The notes: generated by a model from the sequence alone, not told the origin. A stretch of 64,000 nt of DNA from JAIQFF01 sp963725615 (GCA_963725615.1 CAVRZO010000017.1:62001-126000), one strand, 5' to 3'. Shown: positions 33,444 to 41,653, numbered from the stretch's first letter. Numbers and translations: made by a program.

Positions 33444-34227
33444 GTCGAAAAACTGGCGCAGCAGCTTCCCTACCTCCGCCGGGCTGTTCCCATGGCGAAT
33501 AATGCCCGGCATGCCGAATGATCTTCAATTCACTGCCGGCAATATTCCGCCGCATCAACTCCGCTTCCGCAGGCCCGGTGAGAATGTCTTCATCCCCGGT
33601 CATGAGCAAAGTCGGGACATTGATCGTCTTCAAATCTGCCACCGAGTCGGGTCGCTCCGCCATGCCGCGCTGCACCTGCGCAACATTTCCCGCAGACATT
33701 TTTCTCATCATGCGCAACGCCCCATCCACCAGGTCAGGACGACTCGTGCGCGTAGTCTGGCCAATGAGCTTCGGAATCATGCTCTCGAAAAAAGGCTCAG
33801 TCCCGCGCTCCACCACATCGGCGGCAGCTTGTAAACGCCCCGCCCTGGCCTCCGGAGAATCAGCCGGCGCTTTCGTATTGCACAATGCCAGCGCGGCCAC
33901 TCGCCCACGATAGCGCCGCCAAAACTCAAACAGCACGTAGCCGCCGATCGAGACTCCCGCAAACGGCACGCGCCCAATTTCCGCATGATCAAGTATCTTG
34001 GCGATATCGTCGGCATGCTTCTCCATCGTAGCCGGACCTTCGCCTGCGCCCGATTCACCATGCCCGCGCAGGTCAGGCAGGATCAGCTGATATCGAGAAG
34101 TCAACGCCTGCGCCGCAGGCAACCAAAACTCATGATGGACGGGAAATGGATGAAGCAACACGATGGGCGAGCCGCTACCCAGTACCTGATAAGCAACCTC
34201 GGCGTCGCCACTCTTGATATGAATCAT
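33411..34227 (-). CDS. Alpha/beta hydrolase, 3-oxoadipate enol-lactonase-like, C-terminal frameshift
   Basis: About 270 residues of alpha/beta hydrolase fold. The oxyanion region is IVLLHPFPVHHEFW, the nucleophile elbow FAGVSIGGYVLFEF (GxSxGG), the acid is in MTGDEDILTG, and the catalytic His is in IRHAGHYSPWEQP. The start at 34227 is MIHIKSGDAEVAYQ. Just after the His block an extra base near 33480 moves the frame. Correcting it gives AEVGKLLRQFFDNVGASVPART and a TAG at 33413-33411, with the last codons coming from the 80-bp repeat. The substrate is unknown. As read directly, the protein runs on into the next gene. Confidence 0.8.
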
Positions 34228-34236
34228 CGAACGGAT

Positions 34237-34426
34237 GTCATCCTGAGCGGAACTTCTCCATGCGCTTGCGAATGGAGAAGTGGAGTCGAAGGACCCCTAG
34301 CATCACCACGAAACTAGCGATCTTGTGCCCTGATCGCAATCGAACAAAGCGTTCAGAAGATCACTAGGCTCCTTCGACTCCGCAGCTTCTTCGCGACGCG
34401 AAGAAGCCGCTCCGCGCAGGACGACA
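34237..34426. repeat. Two TCATCCTGAGC-type repeats in inverted orientation
   Basis: Copies at 34237-34297 (GTCATCCTGAGC ... GTCGAAGGACCC) and 34368-34426 (CTCCTTCGACTC ... GCAGGACGAC) face each other. Their hairpin cores differ (CTTCTCCATGCG... against GCTTCTTCGCGACGCGAAGAAGC). They fill the gap between the hydrolase start and the PspC-domain gene end. Confidence 0.8.
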
Positions 34427-34432
34427 CGTGAG

Positions 34433-34744
34433 CTACGAAGCCGCAGCCTGATGCCCGGTCGGCGCCTCCAGCCTCAGCGGCTCTTCCGGCATCACGACCC
34501 AGGCGATGGGATAAGAGAGCAATCCAACGCCGGTCATCACTCCCACGAGCAGCCACACCAACCGAACCAGCGTCACGTCGAGATCAAAGTATTCCGCGAA
34601 CCCGGCACAGACCCCCGCAATCTTCCGGCCCGTCCGAGGACGCACCAGACGGTGGCGCGCAATCAGGTTTCCGACACGCTTGCCGCAATACGCGCAATGG
34701 CTGGCATCGTCCTGTATGACCTTGCCGCAAAAGTTACAATACAT
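34433..34744 (-). CDS. PspC-domain membrane protein with N-terminal zinc ribbon
   Basis: A 103-residue protein. Residues 1-25 form a zinc ribbon (CNFCGKVIQ ... CAYCGKRVG). Residues 33-90 are the PspC domain (RLVRPRTGRKIAGVCAGFAEYF, then the membrane segment LVRLVWLLVGVMTGVGLLSY). PspC proteins sense or buffer inner-membrane stress in the phage-shock response, but no pspA or pspF lies nearby. The ATG at 34744 has GGGAGAAGCCC before it. The ribbon-PspC combination is common in acidobacteria and Bacteroidetes. Confidence 0.86.
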   Translation of the reverse strand: MYCNFCGKVIQDDASHCAYCGKRVGNLIARHRLVRPRTGRKIAGVCAGFAEYFDLDVTLVRLVWLLVGVMTGVGLLSYPIAWVVMPEEPLRLEAPTGHQAAAS

Positions 34745-34795
34745 AGGGCTTCTCCCGCCACTAGATACGGTCCACGCAGACGAAATGTTCCAGAT

Positions 34796-36016
34796 TTAGT
34801 TCTCGCGATAGGCCTCTTTCAGCCGCTTGCGCGCCGTCTCAGCCGGGTCCGTGCCGCCATCACTCGCCACCACCGCCTGATATTTCGCCAGGGCAAGATC
34901 ACGCTTCTGCAACAGATCGTACATCTCTCCGGCCCCCAGATTGGCTTTCTGCAACGCCTCCGAATCAGGTTGCGGGGCCTGCCCAACTTGTTCGTAGGCC
35001 GCGGCCGCTCCACTGTAGTTCTTCTGGCTGCGCAGCAAATCGCCCAGGCTGAGCGCGGCGATCTCGTAGTGCAGCCCGGGATAGTGTCCTTCCCGTCCGG
35101 CCTGCCAGATCCGACGGTAAACCGCCTCCGCCTCCTGGTACCGGCCGCCCGCCCGCAACAGGTGACCCTCCTCCAGTGCCAGCAGTACATCCTGCGGAAA
35201 GCGGGGCACCAGTCCACGCACCAGCGGCAAGGCTTCATCGTAGCGGTGCTCGCGGCGCAGAAACACCGCCAGCAGGATTTGCGCGTCAATGCTGGTCTCT
35301 CCGTTGCCCTGCGCGCACTCTCTGAGATATTGCAGGCCCTTGTCTTTGTTTCCGCCCAAGCCCAGCATGGAGGCCGCCGCCTTCACGCCCCAGGGCAAGT
35401 TTCCCACCACGTAGTTGTGCGCGCCGACGATCAGCTTTGCCTCGGTCGTGGTGGGAGAAAGTTCGAGAACCCGTTCATGATCACGCCGTGCTCCCACCGC
35501 ATTCCGCAAAGCCGAAAACCAGGCCCGTTCGATGAGAGCGGTATAAGTGGCGAACTGGGCCCGGGTCACTCCACGGGCATAAAGGGCCTCCACGTCGTTC
35601 GCATTTGCCGCCAGGCGCTTCTCCTCCAACTGGAGCGCCCGCTTCACGAGGTCGCTAATCTGCTGCTTGATCTTGGGGTCCGCCGGACGATGGGGCGCGG
35701 AAATGAACGTATCGTTGGCGTACTCGCCGGTGTTCAACACACCCATGCGGTAGAGTTCCCGGAACAAGATCGCGGTCAACAGATGATTGACCGCAAAGGC
35801 ATCGTCCGGGTGCCTCGCCAGCACCTGCTCGAACTCCTGCACCGCCCGGTCGTAGTCGAGGTTGTAAAAGTGGTTGAATGCGGTCGGGTTCTGCGGGTCG
35901 TGAGGACGGAAGGCCAGCGATTCAGAGTTCGAGTCAGCCGACGCCGCTATCGCTTGCGCAGCCAGCAAAAGGCCAATCAGAAGGACAACGACGCGGCGTG
36001 GAAGCGGGAAAGGCAA
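34796..36016 (-). CDS. Exported TPR-repeat protein, 406 aa
   Basis: The signal peptide is residues 1-25 (PRRVVVLLIGLLLAAQAIA). Several TPR units follow (FYNLDYDRAVQEFEQVLARHPDD, AQILLAVFLRREHRYDEALPLV, AGGRYQEAEAVYRRIWQAG, ALAKYQAVVA). The central part, residues 60-270, is related to the protein at 8625-9485: both have RMGVL/RLGVL, RLAANANDVEAL and a GGNKDKGLQYL-like block. It probably acts as a periplasmic scaffold. It has no close operon partner; a PspC gene lies 51 bases downstream. Confidence 0.78.
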   Translation of the reverse strand: MPFPLPRRVVVLLIGLLLAAQAIAASADSNSESLAFRPHDPQNPTAFNHFYNLDYDRAVQEFEQVLARHPDDAFAVNHLLTAILFRELYRMGVLNTGEYANDTFISAPHRPADPKIKQQISDLVKRALQLEEKRLAANANDVEALYARGVTRAQFATYTALIERAWFSALRNAVGARRDHERVLELSPTTTEAKLIVGAHNYVVGNLPWGVKAAASMLGLGGNKDKGLQYLRECAQGNGETSIDAQILLAVFLRREHRYDEALPLVRGLVPRFPQDVLLALEEGHLLRAGGRYQEAEAVYRRIWQAGREGHYPGLHYEIAALSLGDLLRSQKNYSGAAAAYEQVGQAPQPDSEALQKANLGAGEMYDLLQKRDLALAKYQAVVASDGGTDPAETARKRLKEAYREN

Positions 36017-36309
36017 TTCTTTCTCGTGAGGTCGCTGAACTTTAGTTTACCTGAAGCCCGGTCCCCGCTGCAGCGAACCACAATAGTTAAGACTCACCGA
36101 ACATCCGCGGGAGGAAACTGTGCCTATAATCGCGTTCGGAATTATTTTCTTATCATCATTCGAGCGCATCTTTCCTAGTTCAAGCGGTAATTCTTTCCGG
36201 GTTGGAGAGAGCAGCTTCCAGGTTCAATTGCCAAAGAAGTGGCGTTTCAACGACTTACCGATTTTAGGTTTTTGGTCACCGGCTTGCGATCGAAAATGCG
36301 AGGATCTGT

Positions 36310-36741
36310 ATGGCTGACGTGGTGCGTGACGCTCAACATGAGTTCTGGCGGCCGCCCGTAGTTGCGGCTGAAGCCGCCCGCCCGGGTCTGGTGGAAGTCT
36401 GTGACGGTTGCGCCACCGAATTCATGGTCGGCTCGCTTTTCTGCCATGTCTGCGGCGCTTCCCGCGAAGCGCGCCCCTCAACCGCCGCGCACTGGACTCT
36501 CTACCTGGAGTTCCACAACATCAAGCGCACCCTTGGACTGTCCACCGCTTCGCTGGTCGCGTTCGTCGTAGGAATGGCGTGCCTGCTGATGGCGGGTATC
36601 GCCGTAGGCATGATCTACAGCGTTCAAACCTTCAATGACTTTCAGGCCGTACAGCTCTATCGCATGCAGTGGCTGCTCGGCGCCATAGCCGCCTTCGCCG
36701 CAGGCCTGCTGCTAAAAAGGTCTCCCGACCCGAAGCGATAG
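36310..36741 (+). CDS. Zinc-ribbon membrane protein, 143 aa
   Basis: The N-terminal 55 residues contain the zinc ribbon CDGCATEFMVGSLFCHVCG. Two membrane helices follow: STASLVAFVVGMACLLMAGI and QWLLGAIAAFAAGLLLKR. GAGG seven bases before the ATG supports the start. It does not match a named family that I know. It resembles the neighbouring ribbon-PspC gene in joining a ribbon to a small membrane domain, and may likewise report on envelope state. Confidence 0.65.
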   Translation: MADVVRDAQHEFWRPPVVAAEAARPGLVEVCDGCATEFMVGSLFCHVCGASREARPSTAAHWTLYLEFHNIKRTLGLSTASLVAFVVGMACLLMAGIAVGMIYSVQTFNDFQAVQLYRMQWLLGAIAAFAAGLLLKRSPDPKR

Positions 36742-36773
36742 AAGCGACCTCAACCAGAGTGCCACCACAACAA

Positions 36774-36892
36774 CCCACGTAGGCCCGGACGCCCTCGTCC
36801 GGGCTGGCGAGCAACGCTCGCCAAGCTTTTGGGCTGGGGCCTCAACAAACCCAAAACACACCTCCGGCCGGGCTTCGCCCGGCCCTACGTGG
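36774..36892. repeat. Nested palindromic repeat with CCACGTAGG / CCTACGTGG ends
   Basis: Outer ends CCCACGTAGG and CCTACGTGG pair. Inside are two hairpins, CCCGGACGCCCTCGTCCGGG and CCGGCCGGGCTTCGCCCGGCC, and a third, GGCGAGC-AAC-GCTCGCC. The 3' ends of the ribbon-membrane gene and thiD converge on it, so it could be a shared terminator. Confidence 0.75.
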
Positions 36893-36903
36893 TCTGGGGA
36901 GAA

Positions 36904-37737
36904 TTATGCGTCGTTGATTACGACCCGCCGCTGTTGATGCATGCGATACAAATGATGCACCGGCCCGATGCCCCGTCCCAGGGGATGCGCATTGGCAATC
37001 GCCGCTGCGACATAGGCCTTCGCGAGCAGTACAGCCTCGGGTAGTCCGCGGCCCCTCGCCAGATGGCAAGCCATCGCGGAAGAGAATGCGCAGCCTGTGC
37101 CATGGGTAGAGTTGGACCGTAACCGGTCAGATTTGAACACCTCCTGCTCGGCACCCCTCTGGCTGGTGAAACTCAACAGGTCGATCGCCTTGTCCAGGTG
37201 GCCGCCAGTGATGACCACGCTGGCGGCGCCCATTTCGTGGAGCCTGGCCGCAGCCTCGCGCATTTGTTCGAGATTCGTGACCGCCAGTCCGGTCAGGACC
37301 GCCGCTTCGTCTACATTAGGTGTAATGACGGTGGCCAGAGGCAGCAACCGGTCGACCAGAACGCGCAACCCGGCAGGGTCAATCAGGTCATGCCCAGAGG
37401 ACGACTTGATGATCGGGTCCACGACAATATTTGGCAGTCGGGCTTCCTTCAGGAAGTCAGCGACCGCCCGAGCCACCTTCCACGACCCCAGCATCCCGAC
37501 GTGGACAGCCGAAATCTCCAGGTCAGCCCCCAGTTCCCGGAGCGTATCCGTCACCAGCTCAGGAGTCACGGCCTCCACCCGCCGGACCCCTAGAGTCGAC
37601 TGGACGGTCAAAGCCGTGATGCACCCGACGCCGTAGCAGCCATGCGCGGCGATGGTCTTGACGTCTGCCGTCACTCCCGCTCCAGAGGAAGGGTCAAACC
37701 CGGCTATGGTCAGAACCACGGGCGGAGACAGGGCCAT
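36904..37737 (-). CDS. thiD: Hydroxymethylpyrimidine / phosphomethylpyrimidine kinase
   Basis: A 277-residue ribokinase-fold enzyme of thiamine synthesis that phosphorylates HMP and HMP-P. Blocks include VLTIAGFDPSSGAGVTADVKT, MLGSWKVARAV, VVDPIIKSSSGH, ITPNVDEAAVLTG and STHGTGCAFSSAMACHLA, with the catalytic residues in GTGC. The ATG at 37737 has TACATT six bases upstream and no ribosome binding site. No TPP riboswitch is visible in the 5' region. The upstream frame stays open through the 80-bp repeat to 37980 but is not family sequence. Confidence 0.93.
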   Translation of the reverse strand: MALSPPVVLTIAGFDPSSGAGVTADVKTIAAHGCYGVGCITALTVQSTLGVRRVEAVTPELVTDTLRELGADLEISAVHVGMLGSWKVARAVADFLKEARLPNIVVDPIIKSSSGHDLIDPAGLRVLVDRLLPLATVITPNVDEAAVLTGLAVTNLEQMREAAARLHEMGAASVVITGGHLDKAIDLLSFTSQRGAEQEVFKSDRLRSNSTHGTGCAFSSAMACHLARGRGLPEAVLLAKAYVAAAIANAHPLGRGIGPVHHLYRMHQQRRVVINDA

Positions 37738-38128
37738 AAAGGCAATGTAACAAATGTAGGCGCGAGCGTCCCGCTCGTGCGGGAACCGTTCGTGGCGCTC
37801 CTGCACCAGCGAGGACGCTCGCGCCCACAGCGTTACTTTGGCGCAAACTGACGTAATGGCTGTAACTCGTTGAAAATGATCACCAGGTAAGAATTTCCAT
37901 TCTGCACACTTCAGGATGCAGTTACTAATATATAAACATATAAGCTTATTGACTACAGCAATATGGGTAGCATTAGTCAAGATTAACAGTATGTTACGTG
38001 AGACATCTATTACTAGATAAGCATCTTGCTACAGTCAAAACCGGGTTGACAGGTGGCCTCTAGCCCGGTAGCCTTGTCAAATCCTTGGCGCTGGTAGGGG
38101 AGGAACGACTAAGAGATGTGAGGTGACA
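37738..38128. other. Intergenic region: 80-bp repeat and AT-rich tract
   Basis: This 391-base gap separates thiD and rlpA, which are divergent. It holds the second 80-bp palindrome at 37752-37832. Then comes an unusually AT-rich tract at about 37905-38035 (for example ACTAATATATAAACATATAAG) in an otherwise GC-rich window. TTGACA occurs at 38045-38050 without a good -10 at 17 bases. No open frame or known RNA was recognised. Confidence 0.6.
37752..37832. repeat. 80-bp imperfect palindrome, second copy
   Basis: It starts AATGTAGGCGCGAGCG and ends CGCTCGCGCCCACA, with the same arms as 33364-33443. In both places an arm ends a few bases before a TACANT box and a start codon (thiD here, the 140-residue gene there). 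Confidence 0.82.
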
Positions 38129-38611
38129 ATGCGAGGACATATAGCTCATATACTGGCGACGGTTTTAATGGTCGTCAGCCTAGGGGCGGCTCAGCGACCG
38201 AACAAATCGGAGTCCGTGAACACCCGTAGTAAGGCAACAACAGTCGCGCCCGGCAAGACAGCTCGGACAAAGCCGTATCAAATTGGGACGGCGTCGTGGT
38301 ACGGAAGCTACTTTCAGGGCCGAGCCACGGCCAGCGGTGAGCCCTACGACATGTACGATCTGACGGCCGCGCATCCTACGCTCCCTCTGGGCAGCTGGGT
38401 GCGGGTCACCAACCTGCGCAACGGGCGGGCGGTAGTGGTGCGGATCAACGACCGGGGGCCTATCGTCCCGGGACGCATCATTGACCTCTCGTACAACAGC
38501 GCGCGTGTGCTCCACTTCGGCTCCCAAGGCTTGCAGCGGGTACGCCTCGATGTGGTAAACAACCGGCCAAAGACTACCCAGCCAGAAATGATCGCGGCCC
38601 TGCACTACTAG
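38129..38611 (+). CDS. rlpA: RlpA-like double-psi beta-barrel protein
   Basis: A 160-residue exported protein. A signal peptide (MRGHIAHILATVLMVVSLGA-A) and a Lys/Thr-rich linker lead to the RlpA barrel: GTASWYGSYFQGRATASGEPYDMYDLTAAHPTL, VRVTNLRNGRAVVVRINDRGP and GRIIDLSYNSARVL. RlpA proteins act on denuded glycan strands of peptidoglycan in some bacteria. No SPOR domain is present and no lipobox is seen. The ATG at 38129 is preceded by GAGGTGA; the GTG at 38123 is a possible alternative. Confidence 0.88.
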   Translation: MRGHIAHILATVLMVVSLGAAQRPNKSESVNTRSKATTVAPGKTARTKPYQIGTASWYGSYFQGRATASGEPYDMYDLTAAHPTLPLGSWVRVTNLRNGRAVVVRINDRGPIVPGRIIDLSYNSARVLHFGSQGLQRVRLDVVNNRPKTTQPEMIAALHY

Positions 38612-38644
38612 CCTCCCAGCTCCAAATCTTTTACACTTCTTTAC

Positions 38645-39358
38645 GTGTACGATCCGAGACAGAATCTGATCGTCGCCTTAGATGTTTCGTCCGCGGCCGC
38701 CGCCCAGAAGATTGTGGTGGCCGTGGGCGTATCGGCCTTGACCTATAAAGTCGGGATGCAGCTCTACACCGCCGAAGGCCCAGGCATAGTGCGCGAGCTT
38801 GTGGACTCGGGCCGGCGAGTCTTCCTGGATCTGAAGTATCACGACATTCCGAGCACGGTCGCCGCCGCGGTGCGCGAAGCCGCCGGACTCGGCGTCAGCA
38901 TGCTCACCATCCACGCCGCCGGTGGCGGCAAGATGATCCACGCCGCGGTTGAAGCCGCCCGCAACGTGAACCCCGCGCTCATAGTGTTGGGAGTCACCGT
39001 GCTGACCAGCATGGATGAACAGGATCTCGAAAAAGTTGGCGTGCGCGGCCACGTCTCTGACCAGGTCTTGCGCCTGGCAGGGCTCGCCCTCACCAGCGGA
39101 TGCCAGGGTGTGGTTGCGTCCGCACTGGAAGCTTCTGAGCTGCGCTCTGAATTAGGCAAGCATTTCCTGATTGTGACTCCGGGCGTGCGCCCGGCAGGAA
39201 AAGATCACGGCGATCAAAGCCGGGTCGTAACTCCCACCCAGGCCATCGCCGCCGGCGCTACGTACATCGTAGTCGGCCGCCCCATCACAGGCGCCGCCAA
39301 TCCTGGCGCGGAAGCCCGCGCCATCCTCGAGCAGATGAGCCTGGCAGTCAGCGCGTAA
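38645..39358 (+). CDS. pyrF: Orotidine-5'-phosphate decarboxylase
   Basis: A 237-residue group I OMP decarboxylase, the last step of UMP synthesis. Signatures are LIVALDVSS, FLDLKYHDIPSTVAAAV with the Lys-Asp catalytic pair, MLTIHAAGG, VTPGVRPAG and IVVGRPIT. The start is GTG at 38645, with TACACT seven bases upstream and no ribosome binding site, so a leaderless mRNA is likely. It follows rlpA by 33 bases. A repeat follows its stop. Confidence 0.95.
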   Translation: MYDPRQNLIVALDVSSAAAAQKIVVAVGVSALTYKVGMQLYTAEGPGIVRELVDSGRRVFLDLKYHDIPSTVAAAVREAAGLGVSMLTIHAAGGGKMIHAAVEAARNVNPALIVLGVTVLTSMDEQDLEKVGVRGHVSDQVLRLAGLALTSGCQGVVASALEASELRSELGKHFLIVTPGVRPAGKDHGDQSRVVTPTQAIAAGATYIVVGRPITGAANPGAEARAILEQMSLAVSA

Positions 39359-39385
39359 TCTCCATTAACTTCTGGATTGTGGATT

Positions 39386-39420
39386 GTCATCCTGAGTGGC
39401 CGCAAGGCCGCGAAGGACCC
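39386..39420. repeat. Short TCATCCTGAGT-type repeat after pyrF
   Basis: GTCATCCTGAGTGGCCGCAAGG... ending GCGAAGGACCC, with the core hairpin GGCCGCAAGGCCGC. It sits 28 bases after the pyrF stop. Confidence 0.75.
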
Positions 39421-39460
39421 ATACACTTAGCTTGCAGCACCAAACCACTCGCAGCCGTCG

Positions 39461-39643
39461 CTAAAGCTTCTCGTAAAACTCACAAGCCGAGCAGGAAATA
39501 AAAATCCCCCCCGGCACTCCACGCTCGCGATCCTTCACCCGCTTCACGATCCGGGTAGGCTTGCCGCACTTCGGACAGTCCGTACTCTTGGTCGTGTCCA
39601 TTTCTTTCTTACGATCTGCTGTCTTTGCAATCTTGACTGCCAT
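39461..39643 (-). CDS. Small zinc-ribbon protein, 60 aa
   Basis: A basic protein with two CxxC pairs: CPKCGKPTRIV (residues 23-33) and CSACEFYEKL (residues 51-60). They resemble the zinc fingers at the C-terminus of topoisomerase I. AAGGAGAG precedes the ATG. The inositol-phosphate synthase gene ends 42 bases away on the same strand and upstream in transcription. It may bind nucleic acid; the function is not known. Confidence 0.68.
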   Translation of the reverse strand: MAVKIAKTADRKKEMDTTKSTDCPKCGKPTRIVKRVKDRERGVPGGIFISCSACEFYEKL

Positions 39644-39684
39644 TCTCTGCTCTCCTTAAGGCCATGCGGTCGAATGTGTGGAAC

Positions 39685-41046
39685 TCAGTAATATTCCAGT
39701 CCCAGGTGCGTGATTAACTCTTCGCCCTTCAAATGCCGCAACGTGTTCTTCAGCTTCATCAGCTGAATAAACAGATCATGCTCAGGATAAAGTCCGGGAG
39801 CACTCATCGGCGACTTGAAGTAAAAACTCAGCCACTCCTGGATGCCCAGCCCGCGCAACTCCTTGCTGCGCTGCGCCAGGTCGAGAAACAGCACCAGGTC
39901 CAGCACCAGCGGCGCAGCAAGGATCGAATCGCGGCACAGGAAATCAACTTTGATCTGCATGGGATAACCCAGCCATCCGAAGATGTCGATATTGTCCCAG
40001 CCTTCTTTGTTGTCCCCGCGCGGCGGGTAATAGTTGATGCGCACCTTGTGCGTGAACTTGCCGTACAGCTCGGGATAAAGTTCCGGCTGCAGAATGTGTT
40101 CCAGGACGGACAGCTTGGACTCTTCTTTAGTTTTGAACGACCCCGGATCCTCCAACACTTCGCCGTCACGGTTGCCCAGAATGTTGGTGGAGAACCAGCC
40201 GTTCAGCCCGATCATGCGCGCTTTGAATCCGGGAGCCAAAATCGTCTTGATCAGCGTCTGCCCCGTCTTGTAGTCCTTGCCGCAGATCGGTGCCGAGTTC
40301 TCTCGCGACAGTTCCTGCATTACCGGCAAATCCACAGTGAGGTTAGGCGCTCCGTTGGCGAAGGGCACACCCTCCATCAAGGACGCGTAAGCGTAGATCA
40401 TTGAAGGCGCGATCATCTCATCGTTCTGGGTCAACGCCTTCTCGAACGCCTTCAACGACTGGTGGGCAGCGGTGGGTTCAATAAACGATTCCGTCGAACC
40501 GCACCAGATAGTGACCAAACGGGACGCGCCGGAAGTCTTCTTGAAATCCCGCATGTCCGCCCGGACCTGTTCCGCCAGGTCCATCTTGTTCTTACCCTTC
40601 TTGACATTCGGGCCATCGATCTTCTTCACATAGTTGTGGTCGAAGACCGCCTTGCGCGGCGTAATGGAAGTCAGAAACGGCTTGACCTGCTCGAGCAGAT
40701 CACGCTCCAGCACCCCAGCGTTGGTGGCCGCCGCATACATGTTGTCTTCGAAAATGTCCCACCCGGTAAAGACCAGGTCATTGAGCGACGCCAGAGGAAC
40801 AAATTCCTTGATCTTGGGCGACAGCGCATCCGTACGCTTGCCAAGCCGGATCGTCCCCATCTGGGTGAGCGATCCGATGGGCTTGGCGATGCCCTTGCGT
40901 ACAGCCTCCACTCCGGCGACAAACGTGGTGGCCACGGCGCCCATGCCGGGGATCATGATCCCCAGTTTGCCCTTAGGCGCCTGGATCTCATCTCTGTTCT
41001 GTTTCGACTCTGTCTTCGTTCTTGCGTTCTTCGGCCGCGTCGGCAT
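39685..41046 (-). CDS. ino1: myo-Inositol-1-phosphate synthase
   Basis: A 453-residue enzyme of the INO1 family, which converts glucose-6-phosphate to inositol-3-phosphate with NAD. The N-terminal Rossmann motif is IMIPGMGAVATTFVAG. Other blocks are FTGWDIFEDNMY, VTIWCGSTE, SAPICGKDYKTGQTLIKT, GLNGWFSTNILGNRDGE and the C-terminal RDSILAAPLVLDLV. The bacterial/archaeal length is typical. It points to inositol lipids or inositol-based solutes. The short zinc-ribbon gene follows; DedA, a lipid-related membrane protein, lies 800 bases upstream. Confidence 0.92.
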   Translation of the reverse strand: MPTRPKNARTKTESKQNRDEIQAPKGKLGIMIPGMGAVATTFVAGVEAVRKGIAKPIGSLTQMGTIRLGKRTDALSPKIKEFVPLASLNDLVFTGWDIFEDNMYAAATNAGVLERDLLEQVKPFLTSITPRKAVFDHNYVKKIDGPNVKKGKNKMDLAEQVRADMRDFKKTSGASRLVTIWCGSTESFIEPTAAHQSLKAFEKALTQNDEMIAPSMIYAYASLMEGVPFANGAPNLTVDLPVMQELSRENSAPICGKDYKTGQTLIKTILAPGFKARMIGLNGWFSTNILGNRDGEVLEDPGSFKTKEESKLSVLEHILQPELYPELYGKFTHKVRINYYPPRGDNKEGWDNIDIFGWLGYPMQIKVDFLCRDSILAAPLVLDLVLFLDLAQRSKELRGLGIQEWLSFYFKSPMSAPGLYPEHDLFIQLMKLKNTLRHLKGEELITHLGLEYY

Positions 41047-41181
41047 GTTTAAGCTGCTTCCTTATAGACACCGTTGGGAATGTAAGGCGAACTTCTTATG
41101 TTCTCGTATTGAGTCGGCATTTGCAACCGCGCGAGCAGTGAGTGGCCGCGGAAGCAACGCGAACGGCAACATCACGGGTTG

Positions 41182-41214
41182 GTGTGGTCGCGGGCGAGTC
41201 GCCCGCGACCACAC
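41182..41214. repeat. Type copy of the GCGGGCGANTCGCCCGC palindrome
   Basis: Sixteen bases on each side pair perfectly around one central base: GTGTGGTCGCGGGCGA, then G, then the complement. It touches the 3' end of the next gene at 41216. Related copies are at 20914, 21678, 21802, 42888, 43109, 47906, 54030, 57528 and 62154. Confidence 0.92.
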
Positions 41215-41215
41215 G

Positions 41216-41653
41216 CTACTTTTCCAGGTCGAGAGTTTTTACCGGCAAGTCCCAATGCGCGTCCAGAATCTCAAACCGTCGCTGCTCTTCCCGCTCGTAG
41301 GCTGTCTGATCGGGCCAGAGCTGCTTCTTCAACGCATCTTCCTCAAACGGCTCATTGGCCACGGTGGAATTCTTGAACACGATGGTGACGCGGTAGTCCC
41401 AGCGCCCGTCTTCGGTGGTGTGATAGCGCGGCTGGTCCATCCAGACTTTGATCATGCGCCCCATCTCGACTTCTTTTTTGAGCAGCGGATAATGATTCTT
41501 CTTGAATAACTGCAGGAACTCGTCCGCGTGTCCCCACTTGGTTTTGTAGTAATACTCGATCACATAGGGCTGGCCCGGAGCGGAGGTGCTCTGCGCCAGA
41601 CCCGCATTGACACCAATCAGCAGGACAACCAGCAAAAGCATGAGACGTTTCAC
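41216..41653 (-). CDS. Exported hypothetical protein, 145 aa
   Basis: The GTG at 41653 follows CAGGAG by six bases. The signal peptide (VKRLMLLLVVLLIGVNAGLA-Q) leads a mature domain of about 120 residues with an alpha+beta look: YVIEYYYKTKWGHADEFLQLFKKNHYPLLKK, then a TEDGRWDYRVTIVFKN strand. The pattern resembles dimeric alpha-beta barrel (ABM/NIPSNAP-like) proteins. The function is unknown. The stop lies two bases beyond a palindromic repeat that probably serves as its terminator. Confidence 0.68.
   Translation of the reverse strand: MKRLMLLLVVLLIGVNAGLAQSTSAPGQPYVIEYYYKTKWGHADEFLQLFKKNHYPLLKKEVEMGRMIKVWMDQPRYHTTEDGRWDYRVTIVFKNSTVANEPFEEDALKKQLWPDQTAYEREEQRRFEILDAHWDLPVKTLDLEK

Noticed and set aside
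32923..34227. Single 434-residue fusion of a hydrolase with a C-terminal domain
   Set aside because: The hydrolase C-terminus is out of frame after HYSPWEQP and the joining stretch is repeat DNA, so two genes plus a frameshift is the better reading.
34451..36178. 575-codon open frame on the plus strand
   Set aside because: It is antisense to the PspC and TPR genes, whose domains are clear; the translation is Gln/Arg/His-rich with no family features.
37738..37860. TPP riboswitch upstream of thiD
   Set aside because: None of the conserved TPP core (CTGAGA ... ACCTGA) is present; the region is a palindromic repeat and a leaderless-type promoter.
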